This document shows positions 8,469 through 15,711 of a stretch of 37,001 nucleotides of DNA, in pieces. The first letter of the stretch is position 1. Every line of letters begins with the position of its first letter. A program made the translations under genes and the position numbers. Location: NCBI RefSeq assembly GCF_003061005.1, contig NZ_QAIK01000107.1, forward strand, positions 98,053 through 135,053, read 5' to 3'. This DNA is from Pseudomonas sp. HMWF021 (GTDB lineage Bacteria; Pseudomonadota; Gammaproteobacteria; Pseudomonadales; Pseudomonadaceae). The notes below the pieces were generated by a model. It did no database searches and had not been told where the DNA came from. It saw only the letters and a program-made list of their open reading frames with translations.

Positions 8469-9034
8469 GTCAGGTAAAGGTTTTACGCGCTGAAGGCTAC
8501 CCGCGCATGCCGTGGAAAAACGGCGGCGGCAGCACCGAGGAAATCACCCGTGACGCCGGTGCAGGTCTGGATGGTTTTGGCTGGCGCCTGTCGATTGCCG
8601 ACATTGCCGAATCCGGTGGTTTCTCGACCTTTGCCGGTTACCAGCGAGTGATCACGGTATTGCAGGGTGACGGCATGACCCTGTGCGTCGATGGTGATGA
8701 CACCCGGCCGCTGTTACCGCTGGACCCGTTTGCCTTCAGCGGCGAAAGCCAGGTGTCCTGCACCTTGCTCGGCGGGGCGATCCGCGACTTCAACCTGATC
8801 TATGCGCCGCAGCGTTACAGCGCGCGGTTGCAGTGGCTGGATGGCGAGCAGCGGTTTTTCAGCTCGGCGGGGACGGTGCTGGTGTTCAGTGTCAGTGAGC
8901 TGCTTGAGGCGAAAGTCGCTGACAGCGTCGCGCAACTGGGACGCCATGATTGCCTGCAACTGGACGGTAACACCGGGCTGGTTGAAGTCGCGGTCAATGC
9001 CGCGTGCTGCGTTATTGAACTGACTGGGCGCTGA
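8465..9034 (+). CDS. hutD: HutD family protein
   Basis: A 189-residue cupin-like protein of the HutD family, with characteristic segments YPRMPWKNGGGSTEEIT near the N-terminus and FGWRLSIADIAESGGFSTFAG around residues 38-58. In SBW25 HutD has been proposed to limit the maximum level of hut activity. No enzymatic reaction is established. It is translationally coupled to hutC through an ATGA overlap, which places a regulator and a moderator of the pathway in one transcript. A REPIN follows within ten bases of the stop. Confidence 0.88.
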   Translation: MSQVKVLRAEGYPRMPWKNGGGSTEEITRDAGAGLDGFGWRLSIADIAESGGFSTFAGYQRVITVLQGDGMTLCVDGDDTRPLLPLDPFAFSGESQVSCTLLGGAIRDFNLIYAPQRYSARLQWLDGEQRFFSSAGTVLVFSVSELLEAKVADSVAQLGRHDCLQLDGNTGLVEVAVNAACCVIELTGR

Positions 9035-9042
9035 TTAAACTT

Positions 9043-9124
9043 TAAAAGATCGCAGCCTTCGGCAGCTCCTACACTGGGATTGATGTACACCCTGTAGGAG
9101 CTGCCGAAGGCTGCGATCTTTTGC
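9043..9124. repeat. REPIN with GTAGGAGCTGCCGAAGGCTG arms
   Basis: The arms at 9045-9074 and 9094-9123 are near-perfect complements separated by about 20 bases, so the element folds into one long hairpin. The same arm type recurs at 11161, 21001, 27273 and 32317. It separates hutCD from the hutU control region. The whole hutD-hutU gap (9035-9468) holds this element, an inverted repeat at 9158-9201, the sigma-54 promoter and the HutC site. I see no gene in it. Confidence 0.92.
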
Positions 9125-9157
9125 TTTTGGGGGTGTTCCCAACCCACGCACCAACTT

Positions 9158-9201
9158 GTTACCGAACGCCCCAGCGTGGCGCAAAACCACGGGTTCGTAA
9201 C
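9158..9201. promoter_or_regulatory. Inverted repeat, candidate upstream activator site for hutU
   Basis: GTTACCGAAC (9158-9167) is mirrored by GTTCGTAAC (9193-9201), apart from one missing base. The repeat centres about 160 bases before the predicted hutU start, a normal distance for a sigma-54 activator. CbrB is known to drive hutU in SBW25, so it is the first candidate. A GCACCA half-site resembling an NtrC site overlaps nearby at 9148-9153. Assignment to a protein is inference. Confidence 0.4.
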
Positions 9202-9314
9202 GATCCGTCGAAACCTCAATTCCTCCCCGCAAAAAATTTCATCCACGCCACAACCCTTGTTTCAAGCGCTCCGCAGCCCTGTCCGCCATTTTTCCTGAAC
9301 GCGCCTCCAACAAG

Positions 9315-9330
9315 TTGGCCGCTTGATTGC
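9315..9330 (+). promoter_or_regulatory. Sigma-54 promoter of the hutU operon
   Basis: TTGGCCGCTTGATTGC matches YTGGCACG-N4-TTGC. The GG (9317-9318) and GC (9329-9330) elements are exactly the right distance apart. Transcription should start near 9342, inside the HutC palindrome. In SBW25 the hutU operon is known to use sigma-54. Confidence 0.8.
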
Positions 9331-9335
9331 ATATG

Positions 9336-9349
9336 CTTGTATGTACAAG
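9336..9349. promoter_or_regulatory. HutC operator at the hutU start site
   Basis: CTTGTATGTACAAG is a fourteen-base perfect palindrome containing TGTA-N2-TACA. It begins six bases after the -12 element of the sigma-54 promoter, so bound HutC would cover the start site. It resembles the Pseudomonas putida hut operator as I recall it. Confidence 0.8.
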
Positions 9350-9468
9350 TAAAGACGTATGCGTATAAGTCCGCAGCGTCCACTGATTCGCTTGTCGCGC
9401 ATTGAGGCGCACAGGCTGCTTGCCCACTGCCAGGGTTGGTTTGAATTGATCGCTGAGGAGTCTTTTTC

Positions 9469-11151
9469 GTGACTGACACAAAACCTACTAAATACCGTGA
9501 CGTCGAGATCCGCGCTGCACGCGGCAACAAGCTGACCGCCAAGAGCTGGCTGACCGAAGCGCCGCTGCGCATGCTGATGAACAACCTCGATCCGGAAGTG
9601 GCCGAGAACCCGAAAGAGCTGGTGGTCTACGGTGGTATCGGTCGCGCCGCGCGCAACTGGGAGTGCTACGACAAGATCGTCGAGAGCCTGACCAATCTCA
9701 ATGATGATGAAACCTTGCTGGTGCAATCCGGCAAACCGGTCGGCGTGTTCAAGACTCACAGCAACGCCCCGCGCGTACTGATCGCCAACTCCAACCTGGT
9801 ACCGCACTGGGCGAGCTGGGAACACTTCAACGAACTCGACGCCAAAGGCCTGGCGATGTACGGCCAGATGACCGCCGGCAGCTGGATCTACATCGGCAGC
9901 CAGGGCATCGTTCAGGGCACCTACGAAACCTTCGTCGAAGCCGGTCGTCAGCACTACAACGACAACCTCAAAGGCAAGTGGGTGCTGACCGCAGGTCTCG
10001 GCGGTATGGGTGGCGCACAACCTCTGGCTGCAACCCTGGCCGGCGCCTGCTCGCTGAACATCGAATGCCAGCAGGTGAGCATCGATTTCCGCCTGAAAAG
10101 CCGCTACGTCGACGAGCAAGCCAAAGACCTCGACGACGCTCTGGCGCGCATCGCCAAATACACCGCTGAAGGCAAGGCGATCTCCATCGCCCTGCTGGGT
10201 AACGCGGCAGAAATTCTGCCGGAGCTGGTCAAGCGCGGCGTGCGCCCGGACATGGTTACCGACCAGACCAGCGCCCACGACCCACTCAACGGCTACCTGC
10301 CGGCGGGCTGGACCTGGGACGAGTACCGCGCCCGCGCCAAGACCGAGCCGGCCGCTGTGATCAAAGCCGCCAAGCAATCGATGGCGGTACACGTCAAGGC
10401 AATGCTGGCGTTCCAGAAGCAGGGCATCCCGACCTTCGACTACGGCAACAACATCCGTCAGATGGCGCAAGAAGAAGGCGTGGAAAACGCGTTCGACTTC
10501 CCGGGTTTCGTCCCGGCCTACATCCGCCCACTCTTCTGCCGTGGCATCGGCCCGTTCCGCTGGGCGGCGCTGTCGGGTGACCCGCAGGACATCTACAAGA
10601 CCGACGCCAAAGTCAAAGAGCTGATCCCCGACGACGCGCACCTGCACAACTGGCTGGACATGGCCCGCGAGCGCATCAGCTTCCAGGGTCTGCCGGCACG
10701 TATCTGCTGGGTCGGCCTGGGCCTGCGCGCCAAGCTCGGTCTGGCGTTCAACGAAATGGTGCGCAGCGGCGAGCTGTCGGCACCGATCGTGATCGGTCGC
10801 GACCACCTCGACTCCGGCTCGGTCGCCAGCCCGAACCGTGAAACCGAATCGATGCAGGACGGTTCCGACGCCGTGTCCGACTGGCCACTGCTCAACGCGC
10901 TGCTGAACACCGCGAGCGGCGCGACCTGGGTCTCGCTGCACCACGGTGGTGGCGTGGGCATGGGCTTCTCGCAGCACTCGGGCATGGTGATCGTCTGCGA
11001 CGGTACTGACGAAGCGGCCGAGCGTATTGCGCGCGTGCTGCACAACGACCCGGCGACCGGTGTCATGCGTCACGCCGATGCTGGTTACCAGATCGCCATC
11101 GACTGCGCGAAGGAGCAGGGTCTGAACCTGCCGATGATTACGGGCAAATAA
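9469..11151 (+). CDS. hutU: Urocanate hydratase (urocanase)
   Basis: Adds water to urocanate to give 4-imidazolone-5-propanoate, using tightly bound NAD+ as an electrophile. The 560 residues are near the usual length. The NAD-binding glycine loop [10 protein letters not shown] is at about 177-186, and the catalytic cysteine is C413 in [10 protein letters not shown] (Cys410 in P. putida numbering). [17 protein letters not shown] near 357-372 is conserved in the family. The GTG start has a strong GAGGAG site (9455-9460) eight bases upstream. It is the first gene of the sigma-54 operon, and a REPIN lies between it and the next gene. Confidence 0.97.
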   Translation: MTDTKPTKYRDVEIRAARGNKLTAKSWLTEAPLRMLMNNLDPEVAENPKELVVYGGIGRAARNWECYDKIVESLTNLNDDETLLVQSGKPVGVFKTHSNAPRVLIANSNLVPHWASWEHFNELDAKGLAMYGQMTAGSWIYIGSQGIVQGTYETFVEAGRQHYNDNLKGKWVLTAGLGGMGGAQPLAATLAGACSLNIECQQVSIDFRLKSRYVDEQAKDLDDALARIAKYTAEGKAISIALLGNAAEILPELVKRGVRPDMVTDQTSAHDPLNGYLPAGWTWDEYRARAKTEPAAVIKAAKQSMAVHVKAMLAFQKQGIPTFDYGNNIRQMAQEEGVENAFDFPGFVPAYIRPLFCRGIGPFRWAALSGDPQDIYKTDAKVKELIPDDAHLHNWLDMARERISFQGLPARICWVGLGLRAKLGLAFNEMVRSGELSAPIVIGRDHLDSGSVASPNRETESMQDGSDAVSDWPLLNALLNTASGATWVSLHHGGGVGMGFSQHSGMVIVCDGTDEAAERIARVLHNDPATGVMRHADAGYQIAIDCAKEQGLNLPMITGK

Positions 11152-11160
11152 ACCGATAGC

Positions 11161-11252
11161 CCTGTAGGAGCTGCCGAAGGCTGCGATCTTTTGATGTTGA
11201 TTTTTTAAGATCAAGAGATCGCAGCCTCGTTTCACTCGACAGCTCCTACAGG
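11161..11252. repeat. REPIN inside the hut operon (hutU-permease gap)
   Basis: The left arm is the GTAGGAGCTGCCGAAGGCTG type. The right arm is a variant in which the CTTCGG part is replaced by a longer CTCGTTTCACTCGA stretch. The 143-base gap holds little else apart from the ribosome binding site of the permease gene. Confidence 0.88.
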
Positions 11253-11294
11253 TGTAGGAACCAACCCAGAATAACAATCCACAGAGGTTGAATC

Positions 11295-12767
11295 ATGGCT
11301 GTAACCCCCGATCGTGCAAGTAACAAACCGTTGATCGAAAGGCGTTCGATCGACTACATCCCGGAAGCGGAAAGACACGGTCGTCTGTTTAGCCAGTTCA
11401 CCTTGTGGATGGGTGCGAATCTGCAAATCACTGCGATTGTCACCGGGGCGTTGGCCGTGGTGCTGGGCGGGGATGTGTTCTGGTCGTTGATCGGTCTGTT
11501 GATCGGTCAACTGCTGGGCGGCGGCGTGATGGCGCTGCACGCGGCGCAAGGACCGAAGCTGGGTCTGCCGCAGATGATTTCCAGCCGTGTGCAATTTGGC
11601 GTGTATGGCGCGGCGATCCCGATCGTGCTGGTGTGCCTGATGTACCTGGGCTTTACCGCCACCGGTACGGTGCTGTCCGGTCAGGCGCTGGGCCAGTTGT
11701 TTGGCGTCAGCGACACCGTCGGCATCCTGTTGTTTGCCAGTGTCATCGTGGTGGTCACGGTGCTTGGTTATCGGGTGATCCACTGGATCGGCCGGGTCGC
11801 CAGTGTCATCGGCGTGATTGCCTTCGTTTACCTGTTCAGCCGTCTGCTGAGTCAGGTCGATGTTGGCGCGCTGTTGCAGATCCGTCACTTCAGTTGGAGC
11901 AGCTTCCTGCTGGCGGTGTCGCTCGCGGCGTCCTGGCAGATCGCGTTCGGCCCTTATGTGGCTGACTATTCGCGTTACCTGCCGAGCAAGGTTTCCTCGG
12001 TGAAAACCTTCTTTGCCGCTGGCGCCGGTTCGGTCATCGGCGCGCAGGTGGCGATGGTCCTCGGCGTGTTCGCGGCAGCTTCGGCCAACGGCCAGTTTGC
12101 CGGTCACGAAGTGGCCTACATCGTCGGACTGGGCGGCACCGGTGCCACGGCGGCGCTGCTGTACTTCAGCATCGCTTTCGGCAAGGTGACCATCTCGACG
12201 CTGAACTCCTACGGCAGCTTCATGTGCATCGCCACCATCATCAGTGGTTTCAAAGGGCACCTGACCGTTACGCGTATGCAGCGTCTGGTGTTCGTGCTGG
12301 TGATCGTCGGCGCGGCAACCCTGATCGCCTTGCTCGGTCAGCACTCGTTCCTCGGTGCGTTCAAGTCGTTCATCCTGTTCCTGCTGGCGTTCTTCACGCC
12401 ATGGAGCGCGATCAACCTGGTCGACTACTACTGCATCACCCGCGAGCGCTATGACGTGCCGGCGCTGGCCGATCCGAACGGTCGCTATGGCCGCTGGAAT
12501 CTGCTCGGGATCAGCGTCTATGTGTTCGGCGTGCTGGTGCAACTGCCGTTCATCTCCACCAAGTTCTACACCGGCCCGCTGGTGGCCGCCCTCGGTGACG
12601 TGGATATCTCCTGGATCATCGGTCTGGTGCTGCCTGCTGCCCTCTATTACGTGTGCGCAAAAAAATGGCACGGCTCAGTGCCTGATCAACTGATTCTGCC
12701 GGTCGAGCAGAACAGCGTTGTACCACCTGAAAAAAGTGGGGCCGGGCGCGCTGCGGCGCAGGCCTGA
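11295..12767 (+). CDS. hutT: NCS1-family permease, probable urocanate transporter
   Basis: An inner-membrane secondary transporter of 490 residues with about twelve hydrophobic segments, of the nucleobase:cation symporter-1 (cytosine/purine permease) type. Typical phrases are ERRSIDYIPEAERHG at the N-terminus, LWMGANLQITAIVTGALA in the first membrane segment, ASWQIAFGPYVADYSRYLP mid-protein, and FTPWSAINLVDYYCITRERYD near the C-terminus. In SBW25 the permease after hutU (HutTu) is a urocanate transporter that I recall as NCS1-like, and I infer the same substrate here. The position directly after hutU supports this. Import of a nucleobase cannot be excluded from sequence. An AGAGG site precedes the ATG. 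Confidence 0.8.
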   Translation: MAVTPDRASNKPLIERRSIDYIPEAERHGRLFSQFTLWMGANLQITAIVTGALAVVLGGDVFWSLIGLLIGQLLGGGVMALHAAQGPKLGLPQMISSRVQFGVYGAAIPIVLVCLMYLGFTATGTVLSGQALGQLFGVSDTVGILLFASVIVVVTVLGYRVIHWIGRVASVIGVIAFVYLFSRLLSQVDVGALLQIRHFSWSSFLLAVSLAASWQIAFGPYVADYSRYLPSKVSSVKTFFAAGAGSVIGAQVAMVLGVFAAASANGQFAGHEVAYIVGLGGTGATAALLYFSIAFGKVTISTLNSYGSFMCIATIISGFKGHLTVTRMQRLVFVLVIVGAATLIALLGQHSFLGAFKSFILFLLAFFTPWSAINLVDYYCITRERYDVPALADPNGRYGRWNLLGISVYVFGVLVQLPFISTKFYTGPLVAALGDVDISWIIGLVLPAALYYVCAKKWHGSVPDQLILPVEQNSVVPPEKSGAGRAAAQA

Positions 12768-12836
12768 TTGGACGTGGACAGGGCTGGATGCCTCTTGACT
12801 GCCGTAAGCCAATTCATGATTAGGAGCGTCGCAACA

Positions 12837-13805
12837 ATGAAATCGAACAAGACCCTGCTCACCACACTGTTGTCCATGGGCCTGCTGGCCAGTGCCGGTG
12901 CCACTCAGGCAGCCGGTTGGTGCGAGTCCGGTAAACCGGTGAAATTCGCCGGTCTGAACTGGGAAAGCGGCATGCTGCTGACCGACGTGCTGCAAGTGGT
13001 GCTGGAGAAAGGTTACGACTGCAAGACCGACAGCCTGCCGGGCAATTCCATCACCATGGAGAACGCCCTGAGCAGCAACGACATTCAAGTGTTCGCCGAA
13101 GAATGGGTCGGCCGCAGCGAGGTCTGGAACAAGGCCGAGAAGGCCGGCAAGGTGGTCGGTGTCGGCGCCCCGATCGTCGGCGCAATCGAAGGCTGGTACG
13201 TGCCGCGCTACGTGATCGAAGGCGACGCCAAACGCAAGATCGAAGCAAAAGCCCCGGACCTGAAAAACATCGCCGATCTGGGCAAATACGCAGCCATTTT
13301 CAAGGACGCCGAAGAGCCCTCCAAGGGCCGTTTCTACAACTGCCCGGCGGGCTGGACCTGCGAGCTGGACAACAGCGAAATGCTCAAGAGCTATGGTCTG
13401 GAAAACAGCTACACCAACTTCCGTCCGGGCACCGGCCCGGCGCTGGATGCGGCAGTGCTGTCGAGTTACAAGCGTGGCGAGCCGATCCTGTTCTACTACT
13501 GGACGCCAACCCCGCTCATGGGCCAGATCGACGCGGTCAAGCTTGAAGAAAAACCGGGCGTCGACAAGAGCGTGACCATCAAGGTCGGCCTGTCGAAAAC
13601 CTTTCACGAGCAAGCACCGGAGCTGGTGGCCGTGCTGGAAAGGGTCAACCTGCCGATCGACCTGCTGAACCAGAACCTGGGCCGCATGGCGAAGGAACGT
13701 ATCGAGTCGCCAAAACTGGCGAAAATCTTCCTCAAGGAACATCCTGAGGTCTGGCACGCGTGGGTCAGTGACGACGCAGCCAAGAAAATCGACGCGGCGC
13801 TGTAG
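12837..13805 (+). CDS. hutX: ABC transporter substrate-binding protein HutX
   Basis: Periplasmic binding protein of a histidine/betaine-type ABC importer. The start is set at 12837 because a classic signal peptide follows (MKSNKTLLTTLLSMGLLASAGATQA, cleavage about residue 25) and an AGGAG site lies about ten bases upstream. The mature 297 or so residues have the OpuAC-type fold signature (KFAGLNWESGMLLTDVLQVVLEKGY, QVFAEEWVGRSEVW, ILFYYWTPTPLMG). The paired cysteines in YNCPAGWTCELD probably form a disulfide. Family members bind glycine betaine, proline betaine or histidine. In S. meliloti HutXWV takes up histidine and proline-type compounds. A stable hairpin follows the stop, before hutW. 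Confidence 0.9.
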   Translation: MKSNKTLLTTLLSMGLLASAGATQAAGWCESGKPVKFAGLNWESGMLLTDVLQVVLEKGYDCKTDSLPGNSITMENALSSNDIQVFAEEWVGRSEVWNKAEKAGKVVGVGAPIVGAIEGWYVPRYVIEGDAKRKIEAKAPDLKNIADLGKYAAIFKDAEEPSKGRFYNCPAGWTCELDNSEMLKSYGLENSYTNFRPGTGPALDAAVLSSYKRGEPILFYYWTPTPLMGQIDAVKLEEKPGVDKSVTIKVGLSKTFHEQAPELVAVLERVNLPIDLLNQNLGRMAKERIESPKLAKIFLKEHPEVWHAWVSDDAAKKIDAAL

Positions 13806-13810
13806 GTCGA

Positions 13811-13846
13811 TACCTCCCGGTCAACCGTGAGGCTGGCCGGGAGATA
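13811..13846 (+). other. Stem-loop between hutX and hutW
   Basis: CTCCCGG (13814-13820) pairs with CCGGGAG (13837-13843) around a 16-base loop, with two more A-T pairs further out. No T-run follows. Hairpins here often protect the upstream binding-protein message from 3' decay, giving more binding protein than permease. That role is inferred. Confidence 0.6.
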
Positions 13847-13888
13847 TGCCGTAATCGCTTGATTGAGATTTCTGATTGAGAGCCGCTT

Positions 13889-14740
13889 ATGTTTCCCGAA
13901 AGCTTTACCTTTTCCATCGCCGACTGGGTCAACGGTTGGGTCGATTCGCTGGTCACCAACTACGGTGATGTGTTCCGTCACATCTCCGACACCCTGCTGT
14001 GGGCCATCGTCAATCTCGAAGGCCTGCTGCGTGCGGCGCCGTGGTGGCTGATGCTGGCGATCGTCGGCGTGGTCGCCTGGCACGCCACGCGCAAAGTCGT
14101 CACCACCGCCGTCATCGTCGGTCTGCTGTTCCTGGTGGGCGCTGTCGGCCTGTGGGACAAACTCATGCAGACCCTGGCGCTGATGATGGTCGCGACGATC
14201 ATTTCGGTGCTGATCGGCATTCCGCTGGGGATCCTCTCGGCGCGCAGCAACCGCCTGCGTTCGGTGCTGATGCCGCTGCTCGACATCATGCAAACGATGC
14301 CAAGTTTCGTGTACCTGATCCCGGTGCTGATGCTGTTTGGCCTCGGCAAGGTCCCGGCGATTTTCGCCACCGTGATCTACGCCGCGCCGCCGCTGATCCG
14401 CCTGACCGATCTGGGCATTCGCCAGGTTGACGGCGAAGTGATGGAAGCCATCAACGCCTTTGGTGCCAACCGCTGGCAGCAACTGTTCGGCGTGCAACTG
14501 CCGCTGGCCCTGCCAAGCATCATGGCCGGGATCAACCAGACCACCATGATGGCCCTGTCGATGGTGGTGATCGCCTCGATGATCGGTGCCCGTGGCCTGG
14601 GTGAAGACGTGCTGGTGGGGATTCAGACCCTCAACGTCGGACGCGGCCTCGAAGCCGGTCTGGCGATCGTGATTCTCGCAGTGGTCATCGACCGCATTAC
14701 TCAGGCGTACGGTCGGCCACGGCATGAGGTGAGCAAATGA
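13889..14740 (+). CDS. hutW: ABC transporter permease HutW
   Basis: Inner-membrane permease of 283 residues. The N-terminal 40 residues are amphipathic (FTFSIADWVNGWVDSLV), followed by about six hydrophobic segments. The BPD_transp_1 domain includes IPLGILSARSNRLRSVLMPLLDIMQ (written here in part) and the EAA-type loop EVMEAINAFGANRWQQLFGV at about residues 184-203. It belongs to the ProW/OpuAB group. The stop overlaps the hutV start by four bases (ATGA), so the two subunits are translationally coupled. It partners HutX in the periplasm and HutV in the cytoplasm. Confidence 0.93.
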   Translation: MFPESFTFSIADWVNGWVDSLVTNYGDVFRHISDTLLWAIVNLEGLLRAAPWWLMLAIVGVVAWHATRKVVTTAVIVGLLFLVGAVGLWDKLMQTLALMMVATIISVLIGIPLGILSARSNRLRSVLMPLLDIMQTMPSFVYLIPVLMLFGLGKVPAIFATVIYAAPPLIRLTDLGIRQVDGEVMEAINAFGANRWQQLFGVQLPLALPSIMAGINQTTMMALSMVVIASMIGARGLGEDVLVGIQTLNVGRGLEAGLAIVILAVVIDRITQAYGRPRHEVSK

Positions 14741-15567
14741 GCAACGCAACCGTGAGCAAGATCGAAGTCAAAAACGTCTTCAAGATTTTCGGCAACCGCG
14801 CCAAGGATGCACTGGCGATGGTCGGCCAGGGCAAGACCAAGGATCAGGTGCTGAACGAAACCGGTTGCGTGGTCGGGGTCAACGACCTGTCGCTGAGCAT
14901 CGGCACCGGCGAGATCTTCGTGATCATGGGCCTGTCCGGCTCCGGCAAATCGACCCTGGTGCGCCACTTCAATCGCCTGATCGACCCCACCAGTGGCGCG
15001 ATCCTGGTCGACGGCGTGGACATCCTGCAATACGACATGGAAGCGCTGCGCGAATTTCGCCGGCACAAGATCAGCATGGTGTTCCAGAGCTTCGGTCTGC
15101 TGCCGCACAAGACCGTGATCGAGAACGTCGCCTACGGCCTGAAAGTGCGCGGCGAAAGCAAACAGCTGTGCGCCGAACGTGCGCTGCACTGGATCAACAC
15201 CGTGGGCCTCAAAGGCTACGAAAACAAATACCCGCACCAGCTCTCCGGCGGCATGCGTCAGCGTGTGGGCCTGGCCCGCGCCTTGGCGGCGGACACCGAC
15301 ATCATCCTGATGGACGAAGCGTTCAGTGCGCTCGACCCGTTGATCCGCGCCGAGATGCAGGACCAGTTGCTGGAGCTGCAAAAGACCCTGCACAAGACCA
15401 TCGTCTTCATCACTCACGACCTCGACGAGGCCGTGCGCATCGGCAACCGCATCGCGATCCTCAAGGACGGGCGCCTGATTCAGGTCGGCACGCCAAGAGA
15501 GATCCTGCATTCGCCGGCGGATGAATATGTTGACCGGTTCGTGCAGCGGCGGGCGGCGGTGGTTTGA
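14737..15567 (+). CDS. hutV: ABC transporter ATP-binding protein HutV
   Basis: Cytoplasmic ATPase of the HutXWV importer. Walker A is GLSGSGKST at about residues 69-77, the signature is LSGGMRQRVGLARAL, Walker B is DIILMDEAFSALD, and the switch histidine is in FITHDLDEA. At 276 residues it lacks the C-terminal tandem CBS domains found in osmotically gated relatives such as ProV (about 400 residues). That fits a nutrient importer rather than an osmoprotectant system. The N-terminal insert of about 30 residues after KIFGNRAKDAL is typical of the ProV group. Translation is coupled to hutW. Confidence 0.93.
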   Translation: MSNATVSKIEVKNVFKIFGNRAKDALAMVGQGKTKDQVLNETGCVVGVNDLSLSIGTGEIFVIMGLSGSGKSTLVRHFNRLIDPTSGAILVDGVDILQYDMEALREFRRHKISMVFQSFGLLPHKTVIENVAYGLKVRGESKQLCAERALHWINTVGLKGYENKYPHQLSGGMRQRVGLARALAADTDIILMDEAFSALDPLIRAEMQDQLLELQKTLHKTIVFITHDLDEAVRIGNRIAILKDGRLIQVGTPREILHSPADEYVDRFVQRRAAVV

Positions 15568-15591
15568 TTTGAGTTTTGCTGTGCATTGACT

Positions 15592-15676
15592 GGCCTCATC
15601 GCTGGCAAGCCAGCTCCCACAGAGTTCTTATTGTTCACACGATCCCTGTGGGAGCTGGCTTGCCAGCGATGAGGCC
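15592..15676. repeat. REPIN inside the hut operon (hutV-hutH1 gap)
   Basis: Inverted GTGGGAGCTGGCTTGCC-type arms, extending out to GGCCTCATCGC on the left and its complement on the right, with about 30 bases between them. It fills most of the 144-base gap and ends 36 bases before the hutH1 start. Confidence 0.92.
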
Positions 15677-15711
15677 GGTAAAGCTGCATCAATGTTTGGA
15701 TGAGGTTAAAG

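Noticed and set aside
9355..9371. A second HutC site just after the operator (GTATGCGTATAAG)
   Set aside because: It does not fit TGTA-N2-TACA and has poor dyad symmetry.
9262..11277. A 671-codon minus-strand frame opposite hutU
   Set aside because: It is a shadow of the urocanase reading frame and runs through a REPIN. No domain or ribosome binding site supports it.
15700..15711. ATG at 15700 as the hutH1 start
   Set aside because: It would add only MRLK and lacks a ribosome binding site, whereas GAGG lies six bases before the ATG at 15712.
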